DNA of 64,000 nucleotides, from contig OY848925.1 in the NCBI GenBank assembly GCA_963693285.1, positions 3,140,932 through 3,204,931 on the forward strand, written 5' to 3'. This document shows positions 55,500-64,000 of the stretch, piece after piece. Source of the DNA: Xestospongia muta. Its lineage: Eukaryota > Porifera > Demospongiae > Haplosclerida > Petrosiidae. The notes below the pieces were generated by a model. That model was given only the letters and a program-made list of their open reading frames with translations. It did not search any database and was not told where the DNA came from. Made by a program: the position numbers and the translations under genes. How positions within the stretch are numbered: position 1 is the first letter of the stretch; each line of letters starts with the position of its first letter.

Positions 55500-56790
55500 T
55501 AGATTTGTTTAAAACATGTTAATGACATAATGTAATATATAGTATATGAATTATGGAGTGGGTATAAGACAGAGTAGCATCTACAAACTTTAATTAGACA
55601 CTACCATCATCCTGGCCCTAGGTCATGGTAGAGAATAATTAAATTCATTTGTTGCCATGTACATCATTGACTTTACTGTGTTGTTAAATTTGTTTGTTTT
55701 GTTGTTTTAAAATTCCTGCATACAACTACAGAATGATATTACACAAAAGAGACATATCCATAGATTATAAGAATGCTTGATAAGCTTGGCTTAATAGACA
55801 AAATAGTCATAATCTAGGAAAATGAGCAATTGCAAAACTATAGTCTCTGTGATCTTTCTAACATATGAATATCTGTATTCATCTACAAGATGGCTGCTAT
55901 CTACATAGCATTAGTTGGATATAACTATAAATATTGAGATGCTAGTCATATCATAATTGTTTGACGTTTTAATATATCATGGACTTTGGAATTGTGGAGT
56001 CCTAAGACTAGTCAATTGAAGATTACTGTTATCTTTCTTGGTATGTATGAAGGGTCTAGCAAAGGTCACATTAGGACTTTACTTAATTATGATAAGATAA
56101 ATCAAAGAAGCCATACACACACATACAACTAATAACTTTGCCAATTAATGTAAACTGTGTTCTGTTACCATGTTGTTGACTATTAAAACAGTCTCAACTG
56201 GTAGTAAGCACAACTATAACAAGTGCTACTTTCTACCTCACATACTATCTAGAATGTGGGTAATGGAATCTGATTTGTCAAGTGAAGTATAATCAGTCAT
56301 AGCTTCTGTTATACTAGTAGTCAATGAATAGGAAAGCATATTAAACATCCATAATACTTTCACGTACTATCTGTTGGGACAAGCCTTATCTTAGTTTTAC
56401 CATATAAGGTATATGGTTTCATAGGCTAAGTGGTTATTGACTTTGTAGTTGCGTTTTTGTCATTTGGTAAAGCACCCAGTATCAACTTGCTCCAGTCATT
56501 TATCTATAGAACATCGATCAAAACATGGTCTCTTCTGCATTCCAAACTGGTCCATTATATAATTTACAAAGGTTATCAAACAATAAACAATAGGGGATTG
56601 GTATTGATAGCAACATGACTACATGGTTTAAAGTACTCAGACAGGTGCTCAAATAACATTTCTGTATATGAGTAATGGACTGGCATAGATATAACACTTC
56701 TTTATGCACTCCAGGCTAGACAAGTTTCATGTATCGAAAAACGAAAAAGGCCTACTTTAAACACGCCCATTTCATAAAACAGTTACCAGT
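55500..56790. other. No gene recognised
   Basis: Only short unsupported open frames on both strands. It would be one or more introns if the minus-strand gene spans from 57.2 to 53.7 kb. Confidence 0.4.
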
Positions 56791-56857
56791 AGGGTTCAAA
56801 TTTATCTACATCTAATTTGCAATTGATGAACAATGATATATAGAGTACACAACTCAC

Positions 56858-57188
56858 TATTAAATTGTTGATAAATGAAACTAATCAACATGGACATTAG
56901 CTGATCATGACTTGAACTTAATAACATTTGATATATTGTGTCTTTAACTTTAGTTTGGTCATTCTTCAGTAGTTCTATAACTTCTAATAAACCAGATCTA
57001 ATCTCTTCAGTGTCATGATGTTTAAGTTGAACAGCATCATCTCCACTATATTTGGCTAATAATATTTTTGTCTTGACAAGAAGATCATTACAAAAGCTTT
57101 GTAGCTGATTTTCATCACTTAGAGTTGATAGGTCAATAGTAGGGGACTCTATTTTACCAATATCAAAGAGAACCAGAGGATATTCCAA
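56858..57188 (-). CDS. Candidate early exon of the minus-strand host gene
   Basis: The open minus-strand stretch ends at donor 'gtgagtt' (56857-56851): LVLFDIGKIESPTIDLSTLS, LQSFCNDLLVKTKILLAKYS, IRSGLLEVIELLKNDQTKVK, YQMLLSSSHDQLMSMLISFI. Helical and hydrophilic/leucine-alternating, in keeping with the downstream exons. The frame opens without ATG, so either the start lies in an upstream exon or the acceptor was missed. I do not recognise the family. Confidence 0.45.
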
Positions 57189-57837
57189 TTAAAAGTAAAC
57201 GTAATAGTTATTTTAAAAAGTTAAAACGTTAATTAATTATTACTAAATAACTTGTTAAATTAAACACAAGAAACTGTTTGCAAACTAAACCTTATCGGTG
57301 ACGTTAACCACAGAAATCAAAGTTCATGCTAGTAGCACAAAATAAGTAACTTTAGTTGAAGTGATGGCTACTAGCTAGATCTAATGTTATATATAGGCTC
57401 TGGAAGATTCCACTGAAAATACGTAAAGTTGTCTTAGGAAAGTGTAGATAGCGATTGCTCCTTATAAATAATTCAACAGATAGTGAGCCAATAGATACTC
57501 CACAAGCAGATAGTGAACTTGGCCCTTATCAATCTAAGAACAACATGTGACAACACTGCAAAATACTCTGATTCAAAGGTAGTCTATTCAACATACCGAA
57601 CAAGCACAATAATAGCAAATAGTCAATTAATACTTTACAAGTTAATAACAATTCTGTTGAACAGACACTCCTCCATTCCTATTTTTGAAAATGATAGATC
57701 TTCTCATGTGAATGGGTTGGTGGATTCAGTAGAGTACTGAGTGTAGAATAATTGTTTGTATGTGTAACATTACTACAAATGTGAATCTCAGTATCTTGGC
57801 TATTGTTACTTTTCCTTTTGATCAGAATATTCAGTTT

Positions 57838-58050
57838 AATGCTCAACTTCTCTTTTATAAGGATTTGCATTAAACAAATCTGTGTAGCTTCCTAGATCAG
57901 CTAGTTCACTTGAGATCTTATATGGATACTGACTAGACTTTAAATTATTGTCAAAACATTTGAGTTGATCAATGTGTTTCTTCCATATCAAATCTCTAAC
58001 CTTAACTAGATAGAGCAATGGATCAATCCATTTGAAAGTCTCACTTACTT
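57838..58050 (-). CDS. Candidate terminal exon, unrecognised
   Basis: After 'ccataatacaag' on the minus strand: ETFKWIDPLLYLVKVRDLIW, KKHIDQLKCFDNNLKSSQYP, ELADLGSYTDLFNANPYKRE, then stop TGA/TAA near 57838. It looks like the last exon of a separate minus-strand gene upstream of the helical-repeat-like gene. No family named; a single exon is weak evidence. Confidence 0.35.
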
Positions 58051-58164
58051 GTATTATGGTAATCATGTGTTAAAACTATCTGTCCTTATTGAATTCTCTG
58101 AGCTTAGTGTGTTTATCAAAATAGACTATATATTTATCTTACTTCACTCAAACTAAAAAAAAAA

Positions 58165-58166
<2 letters not shown>

Positions 58167-58202
<36 letters not shown>

Positions 58203-58211
58203 TATATATAT
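58167..58211. repeat. TA dinucleotide microsatellite
   Basis: About 45 bases of near-perfect (TA)n after an A-run at 58155-58165, with one break. Confidence 0.9.
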
Positions 58212-58229
58212 TGGTCAAATTGTAATGGT

Positions 58230-59150
58230 GAATGAATGAATTGTCTTGATTGTATGCTGTCTCATTAATTTCTTTGGTATTAATAATTTATTTAAGTACA
58301 TTATATGGTAAGAAGCGTTCTTCTATCTTTATATTTTTGGTTCATGGAGGTTGATATTTGTAACTTTACAAACTTTATACTATCAAGAGTGGTGACTCAT
58401 TATAGCCTTAATGCATTTAAACATTGTGATAGCCAGAGCTCATTTGTATTAACTCATTATCATATTTCACAGATTAGTCAGATTAAATTTAAAATCCTTT
58501 AAATACTTTGAAGGGCGAATAGCTATACATTACCAGTCACTAAATTTCATTTTTATAAGCTAGTATATCATAAAATAATTAAAGATGACTGCAGTAATCA
58601 TTAGAATACTAAGTACAACAAACTGTGCAAAAATAAACAACTAAACAACAATATTTTATGTTTTATGTTAACAACTCTCCTAAAATATTATAACTAGAGT
58701 AACAGACCAATAGTCGTACAGACCGATTTTCGTACGTTTATATCTAATAAATGGTGAATGCTATAAAGCTGATTCTGCAGATAATGGTAGATGCTTACCT
58801 GTACTACTTCTGTACAAAATATTAGTTTGCAAAAATACAGTATACAAGTGCGGCAGCTCAAAGATCAACATTGTACGAATACCATGGTTTTTGCACAGTT
58901 GAACCAGTTTTCGGATATCTATCTAGGAAATAGCTGGAAATTGGAGACAAGCAATGAAATGTGAGATTCTAGTTCATTAATGATTCCTCTTTCAAACCTC
59001 CAAGCTAGAGCCCTGCTCTTTTTGTATGACCGCGATTATAAGTGTGAGAGTGCGGGTGGGTCATGTGACCAGTATTTGGATGTAAACCATCATGGAAGGT
59101 GGTGCATAATGAGTTACCTTATAAATTTTCGAACTGGTCATTAACTATAA
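58230..59150. other. No gene recognised
   Basis: One short unsupported plus-strand frame at 58305-58502 and otherwise AT-rich sequence. Around 58690-58740 'gtcgtacagaccgattttcgtacg' hints at an old element end, without a partner. Confidence 0.35.
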
Positions 59151-59159
59151 AAACAAAAT

Positions 59160-59290
59160 CATTCTTTTTCTTGGTGATCTTACAACACGATTTACACTCT
59201 CAAACATCAGGAATGTTACCAGGAGCAATGTGAACACAGGAACAGTGAAACCACTGCCCACTTACATCACAAAGATCATCTCGAAGTCTT
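59160..59290 (-). pseudogene. PHD-finger-like fragment
   Basis: Minus strand: DDLCDVSGQWFHCSCVHIAP, then GNIPDV, a stop, ECKSCCKITKKK. 'W-F-H-x-x-C' followed at the right distance by 'C-x-x-C' is the second half of a PHD zinc finger (histone-tail reader); a stop replaces the usual tryptophan before the last pair. It lies just downstream of the SMC6-like piece on the same strand but is unrelated in function, so it is probably a separate relic, perhaps from a retroelement with a PHD module. Confidence 0.5.
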
Positions 59291-59439
59291 CAGGCATTTT
59301 ACAGTAACAATATAGGTGAATGATGTGATGATGTCTCGAAGGTCAAGGTATACATTCCGGCTGGTTGTGCAATTTCTTTGGAAACAGAGACAACTTTCCT
59401 CTATTTAATGACATAATTGGGATTAATTTGCTGACCCTA

Positions 59440-59720
59440 GATCTTTGTATGACTATCATTGTTCTTAGCCTGAGGATAATCATGAGCTACCTTTTCTAAA
59501 TGAGTCACTTTCATAAACAATTTGAACATAGTACTGAGATTACTACTGTGAAGGAAATTATGACTTCTATCCTGACTTAACATACATACTGGATTATCAA
59601 CCTATATAAAGTTACATACTATATGTACATACATGATATTATAGTACTCTATACCTGTATATTGAAGTAATCTAAAATACGTAGTAATTCATCTTTAATA
59701 ATTGATGCCATCACATGACC
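59440..59720 (-). pseudogene. SMC6: SMC6-like fragment
   Basis: Two exons with matching phase: 59719-59655 (HVMASIIKDELLRILDYFNI, ending in Q, donor gtatag) and 59601 to about 59460 (VDNPVCMLSQDRSHNFL, STMFKLFMKVTHLEKVAHDY), then TAG. SMC6 has the conserved run 'ILDHFNIQVDNPVxxLTQExSKxFLxS' followed by 'KFFMKATQLEQ', at the end of its ATPase head where the coiled coil begins, so identification is firm. SMC6 pairs with SMC5 in DNA repair. The Walker A head upstream and the rest downstream are missing here. Confidence 0.8.
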
Positions 59721-60010
59721 TGTACAATACAACATACAGTAGTTGGATATAAAAATTGTTGAAAATTAATACTATAACATCAATCACTTATGTACACAGA
59801 TATACTGTAAGTGTGGCATTAAATGACATAGTTATGATTGATTCTCACTTCTGTGACTTTATAGCTTATAAGTAGATGTATCATCTTTCTAATATTGACC
59901 AACAAAAGATTTATAAGAAAGGGAGGAAATTCATTAATGTAATTACCAAATTATAATCTCAAATAATGTGTTAAAAGTTTTTACTGTAAATTATAAAGGA
60001 AATGATAGAC

Positions 60011-60310
60011 CTGTTTTTAGTTCATCAAGTTTAGCTTCAAATTCTTTCTCCTCATTTCCCACTTGAGACATCTCCTGATTGATACTCTGTAATCATATCT
60101 ACAGAAGACAACAATAATAAAACTCCACCCACAACTCAGATGCACACACACACACACACACCATACTTTTACTCAAGTCCTCTCTTCTTTTCTAAGTTCA
60201 TCTCTTTTAGCATTAGTAAAACTGGCTTTACTAGTACCCTCTTGTAACTGCTTCTTTACTTCTTCTTGACCTTTGTGTCCTGCTACTCTTTGAGTGTATC
60301 AATATTTGTT
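60011..60310 (-). pseudogene. Coiled-coil exons upstream of the SMC6-like piece
   Basis: Exon 60086-60011 (SINQEMSQVGNEEKEFEAKL, DELKTG) is bordered by 'gattacag' and 'gtctat' and ends in phase 1, which joins in frame to the SMC6-like exon at 59719. A further charged stretch at 60310-60175 (GQEEVKKQLQEGTSKASF, NAKRDELRKEE) runs into TGA beside a possible donor. The helices fit a long coiled coil, but in SMC6 the coil follows rather than precedes this point, so the order is odd. The 7.29 kb segment is a decayed duplicate of the second stretch. Confidence 0.45.
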
Positions 60311-60975
60311 TGTATTTATCTATAGTTATAGCAATATATTAGGTTAAATAGTGTATGAGTATTTTGATAGTATAGTATGTAAGTTCAACTAATGTTATCC
60401 ACATGTAATCATTGTTAATGTCACTGGAGTTACATAGATTTGTGATCATGAGTCGGTAAAACTGTGAAGATGTTAAGAGGAGAATTGCTAGAAGCTTTGA
60501 ACAATTACACTCATCACAATAAATGTTTATTTACAAACTCACTTTATGAGTTAACTAGACTTGATAGTGGTAGTGTTACTAACTCTTGGTATTACTAGTG
60601 TAGGAGAGAGATCCTCTCGTTGTATGACTGACTGTAACATGGGACAACATGGACCCTCTTAATATAAACAATATTGCTGCCACATAGGTAGACATTATGC
60701 TTGGAAGAAAGAAAGATAAAAAGGTCATTTTTGGTCCATGCAAAATAATATAGCATCTGCATGAATTAAGATAATGGTGTCAAGGTGATAATGAGATGAG
60801 TCAGTATTAATTATCAACTGGAGCAAATGAAACACATCACATGTGGTGTTAAGGCCAAGTTGAGTCAGGTCTCTATATACTAACCTTAAAGTAATATTAC
60901 ACTATACATCAATGATATGGACTATCTACCATCAATTCTACATTGTTGTGCAATAATGATGACACTATCAAAGCA
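60130..60975. repeat. Segmental duplication, right copy (partner 7.24-8.23 kb)
   Basis: Carries the coiled-coil exon (60180-60330), a FReD first exon (60551-60720) and a block at 60815-60970 matching 8070-8225, in the same order as the left copy. A (CA)n run lies at 60143-60163. Confidence 0.6.
60551..60720 (+). pseudogene. FReD signal-peptide exon fragment
   Basis: Matches 5955-6125 closely: 'gtggtagtgttactaactc', 'gtatgactgactgtaacatggg' and 'caacatggaccctct'. The start codon is lost ('cttgatagtgg') and the coding frame is broken by TAA at about 60660. No body exons in this frame follow before the next FReD gene at 61113, which has its own, different first exon. Confidence 0.75.
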
Positions 60976-61052
60976 TAAGTAGAATGGTGACAACATGACC
61001 AAGCACTATGACTAAACAGTTATAACGCACAATGGGAAAATTCAACTTAGGT

Positions 61053-61062
61053 TATATAAAGG
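61053..61062 (+). promoter_or_regulatory. TATA-like box of the FReD gene
   Basis: 'tatataaagg' lies 60 bases before the ATG at 61113, leaving room for a transcription start near 61085 and a ~25-base leader. Position and match to TATAWAAR are good; no expression evidence. Confidence 0.5.
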
Positions 61063-61112
61063 TATCATTGAGTACCACAAAGACAGGTGAAGGAGACAAT
61101 TCTAAAACTGAA

Positions 61113-62098
61113 ATGAAGCTCAGTATTGTTCTGCTTTTTGGCATTGCTGTTTGCAGTGTGATAGCAAATTGTCCACTGGAACCAAAAGGTCAGAATTATA
61201 TTATTTAAAACTGAGAGTTTTTGTTATTTATTTGATTAAAATACTATTAATTTCTTAATTCTAATTCCTTACATAGTATCTGTATAGTTGCAAAGCTACA
61301 GATGAGGAGGGACAAGATCTCTCTTGTACTTGTATAGAACTGAAGGAGAAAGGAAAATACAACTGTACTTGTTTTGTTAATGATCCACCTACTACTTCTG
61401 AAGTACATTATCTGGACTGTCTTGATGCTTTGAGGATGGGACAGAATAAGAGTGGAGTTTATTTCCTCAAACCTGACAACATGTCACCTTTTAAGGTACA
61501 AAACAATCTTTAACAAAAAGAATCTTAATGTTTATATATTGTATAGGCCTATTGTGACATGGAGACTGATGGTGGTGGATGGACTGTCTTTCAAAGAAGA
61601 ATGGATGGCTCTATTGACTTCTATCTCAACTGGGATAATTATGTTCATGGATTTGGTAACACCTCAGGAGAGTATTGGCTAGGATTTAGTAAACTTCATC
61701 GTTTAGCTAATGGGAGTGTATCTACAAAACTACGAGTTGATATGAGAGATAAGAATAATAATAGTGCATATGCCACTTACACTACCTTTTACATAGGTAG
61801 TTCTACCACAGACTATACTCTCCATGTATCTGGATATAGTGGTACTGCAGGAGACTCGCTTACATATCATAACCTCATGAAATTTACTACCAAAGACAAT
61901 GACAATGATCCTGGTAATTGGGGTAGCGGTGATAATTGTGCAATTGAATTTTCTGGTGCATGGTGGTATAACGACTGCTATTACTCTAATTTAAATGGTC
62001 GTTATGGTGATGGTACTGTTGATGGGATTGTATGGCATCATTGGAAAGGTGGAGCATATTCTCTGCCATATGTTGAAATGAAAATACGTTGTGTCTAA
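61113..62098 (+). CDS. Secreted fibrinogen-related (FReD) lectin-like protein
   Basis: Exon 1 61113-61188: signal peptide MKLSIVLLFGIAVCSVIA, then NCPLEPK. Exon 2 61277-61495: a Cys-rich spacer (SCKATDEEGQDLSCTC, YNCTCFVND, LDCLDALRMGQNKSGVYFL). Exon 3 61547-62098: the fibrinogen C-terminal-like domain, [67 protein letters not shown], ending MKIRCV. The CDM-x-DGGGWTV start, the Ca-site-like DND-D run and the WW-x-x-x-C-x-x-x-x-LNG-x-Y motif are all present, so the domain looks functional and complete. FReD proteins bind sugars or acetyl groups on microbes. Exon 2 to 3 joins in phase 0. Exon 1 ends in phase 1 but exon 2 is open only in phase 0, and the direct join meets TAG after four codons: a one-base deletion or an assembly error is likely. 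Confidence 0.85.
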
Positions 62099-62386
62099 CA
62101 AAATGTATCATTTGTATATTAATAACATTTTGTTTAAACTATGTTATGTTTACATTATATGAACAGGAAGTCTGCACTTGACTTCCATTAATAATTAAAA
62201 TGTGTAGCCGAAAGAGAAAATTGTGGGAGGGGCTGGGTTGATTATATTAAGTGATACTTTGATACCAGACAAAAGGAACTCTGTAACGGAAACGAAGTAA
62301 TTAAAGTTTCATTAACTTGTACATTATATACACCATGTAGTGTTGATGTGAGTCAATACTTAATAAATGAAAGGCACTAAAATGCC

Positions 62387-63040
62387 AAACCTCGCTGCAG
62401 TTTCTAAGTTATTTATAAATGCTATGCCAACTTAGGTCCAGCTATGATGTTGCTAGGTGGCATTGCAAGAAAATGTATTAACATTCTAGAAGGTGTGGTC
62501 ATATTTATCATTATTTCATATACGAAATTTATTGTAACTTGAAGATGAAACGTTCTTTGGAAACGTCCCGTAGTACAAATATAAATCAATATATTATCTA
62601 TTAGTAGCAGTTGTTTTTTCAGTGCTTAGGGAGGTTTCTTGAATGCGTCACTTCTCTCAAAGTCCATGTACAATCTTGAAAACACTTTTCAGAACTTTTA
62701 TGATGATTGCTTAGACCAACAGCCTTATTTCTCTAAGATTGTCTACAACATACTAAAAAATCTCCATATTAAGTTTTTTACTTTTCAAGAAACGGCACCT
62801 TGACCTCTGCAGCCTGAAAACTCTTTTGCAAGTTTTAAGCTTTCGTTTTCCTTGATGATGTTCTTGATGCTATTGTTGTAAAGTCCACAGGTTTTTCTAT
62901 TCGTTGCTCAACGTTGGTAGCTGCTAACGCTTCGCTTGCCAAGTTATAGCAGTTCAAAAACAATCCCGGTAACAGGCAGTGCAGACACACACACACACTA
63001 ACTACAGTACCCTCGCTATGCGCCCACGCACAGCGAGGTT
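62387..63040. mobile_element. Non-autonomous TIR element, ~650 bases (copy 2 of the dispersed repeat)
   Basis: Starts aacctcgctgcag (62388) and ends cagcgaggtt (63031-63040), a perfect 10-base terminal inverted repeat. The first 240 bases match 5167-5420. No coding capacity. A (CA)n run lies at 62982-62998 near the right end. A convincing target duplication was not found. It sits directly downstream of the FReD gene. Confidence 0.7.
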
Positions 63041-63305
63041 AATGATTGTCTATTATATTGGTTACAGTATACTTGATACAGTAATATTATTATTGTTATA
63101 GTGTTTTTTGTTGGCCATAAGTAGAATACTATCAGGGTATCTATAAAATATCCTTAAGACTTTTAACTGTAATGTAATTGTTATTAGAAAGAAGTCCTAT
63201 GATTTGAATATTTGTCAAATGGATTTAATTTTGGCAGATGGAATGTAGCGGTGATAAAGGGTTAATTTGGCCGTTGCCAAGCAACATTGGTGCACGTGAT
63301 TGGGA

Positions 63306-63900
63306 ATGGCTCTATCTTTCAATGTTGGTGATCTATTGTACAGTTTTGTAGAACTGAAGACCAAACTGAACGATTATAAATCAGGAAACTGTGTGGAATT
63401 TTAAAAATGAGACGCCAGAACTACTATGGCTGCAAAGAAAAGATTGGAAAAAGAACTCAAGCCCTAACAAACTAAGATATTACGAGATAAAGTACTGCTG
63501 TATACACGGAGGGCAGTCCTTCAAGGCTACAGGAAAGGGAATTAGATCAACTTAGTAAGGGCAATTGTCACATCTGCTGATGATAATGATTTTTATTCAC
63601 AGTACATTTAAATATGACTGCCCAGCACACATTACCCTTCATGTTAATGTAAGTGGTACTGACTTAGAAGTGAAGAGTGTTTCAACTGAGTATAATCACA
63701 AAATATTACAGGTAAGAGTTGGAATGGTGTCAGTTTTAACATGACTTGTGGCAATAATATATAGGCAATATTTATCACCTTCCTCACTAATAGCACCTTG
63801 ATAAAGAAGAAAAAAACAAAGCAATAAACCTGTTACATATGAGAGTCAACAATTGGAAAAGCAATTAAGAGTTCACTCTTGTTGAAGTTGACAAAGGTAT
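63306..63900 (+). pseudogene. FAR1/ZSWIM-like DNA-binding domain relic
   Basis: The ATG at 63306 opens MALSFNVGDLLYSFVELKTK and NDYKSGNCVEF, then TAA. The same frame resumes as ARTTMAAKKRLEKELKP and ends. One frame over comes LRYYEIKYCCIHGGQSFKAT, GKGIRSTY, exon end 63554, a 48-base GT-AG intron, and exon 63603-63711 (TFKYDCPAHITLHVN, VKSVSTEYNHKI). The pattern 'Y-C-C-x-H-G-G', 'DCPA' and 'HNH'-like end is the N-terminal FAR1/FLYWCH-type zinc-binding domain found in ZSWIM3-like, MULE-derived proteins. A further exon is likely at about 63794-63876 (HLDKEEKNKAINLLHMR). Two stops and a frameshift in exon 1 show that it is dead. It runs toward the window edge. Confidence 0.65.
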
Positions 63901-64000
63901 TTACATGTATACATTATTCCTCTCATGGCTAAGTTTGCCATCAGTTTAAGGTTTAGTTAAAGGTTTAAAAGTCTAGGGGTCTAGTTATAGTATAGCCAAT

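Noticed and set aside
58141..58215. TA-rich hairpin as a functional cruciform or origin
   Set aside because: It is a plain dinucleotide microsatellite after an A-run, and nothing else supports a function.
63413..63463. Ubiquitin-conjugating enzyme start (MAAKKRLEKEL)
   Set aside because: The short match to E2 N-termini is explained better by the FAR1/ZSWIM-like domain, whose blocks continue on both sides. No E2 core follows.
1..64000. tRNA or rRNA genes
   Set aside because: No cloverleaf-like A/B box pairs or rRNA motifs were noticed on either strand. A dedicated scan (for example tRNAscan-SE) would be needed to exclude degenerate ones.

Overview
The window reads as nuclear DNA of an animal, most likely a demosponge of the Amphimedon type. 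It is AT-rich and its introns are very short: GT-AG introns of 48-49 bases can be read at 63555-63602 and repeatedly at 17.4-18.1 kb. Host-type genes are of the kinds expanded in sponges (fibrinogen-related and SRCR domains), and no bacterial operons or ribosome-binding sites are visible. The organism call is an inference from gene content and intron size. Most coding sequence is broken, so this is a repeat-rich locus with a few host genes at its edges.

Layout. 0-8.3 kb: a triple 155-base tandem repeat, a small terminal-inverted-repeat element with an exact 5-base target duplication, a truncated copy of ATP synthase OSCP, decayed SRCR exons on the minus strand, a fibrinogen-related (FReD) pseudogene, and one half of a segmental duplication whose partner lies at 60.1-61.0 kb. 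8.3-20 kb: decayed multi-exon proteins, one with a ParB/sulfiredoxin-like stretch and one with a C2H2 finger; a Gypsy tail; and a DDE_1 (pogo/jerky type) transposase that runs in matching splice phase into an array of repeated 63-base exons. 20-33 kb: four or five hAT-type elements, one nested inside another with a perfect 8-base duplication. 26.4-36.5 kb: THAP, DDE_Tnp_4 and SWIM/YqaJ fragments that look like one ISL2EU/THAP-type transposon split by the hAT insertions, plus a HIRAN-like ORF and a DDE_1 transposase whose two halves lie head to head. 36.9-37.8 kb: a piggyBac 5' end. 40-46 kb: two Gypsy-type LTR retrotransposons end to end. 47.3-51 kb: a BED finger, a tandemly duplicated Harbinger transposase and a retroelement gag-protease piece.

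51.7-58 kb: a minus-strand helical-repeat-like host gene that I could not name, in two tandem copies, one clearly dead. 59-63.9 kb: SMC6-like and PHD-like minus-strand fragments, the best-preserved host gene of the window (a secreted FReD protein, 61113-62098, with one apparent frame problem at its first splice junction), a 650-base TIR element, and the start of a FAR1/ZSWIM-like relic.

How parts relate: the two FReD neighbourhoods (5.1-8.2 kb and 60.0-63.0 kb) share the same ingredients (coiled-coil exon on minus, FReD signal-peptide exon on plus, FReD body, the same dispersed repeat). The locus therefore probably grew by segmental duplication of a putative lectin/immune-type gene, followed by heavy transposon invasion. 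No tRNA, rRNA or CRISPR array was recognised.
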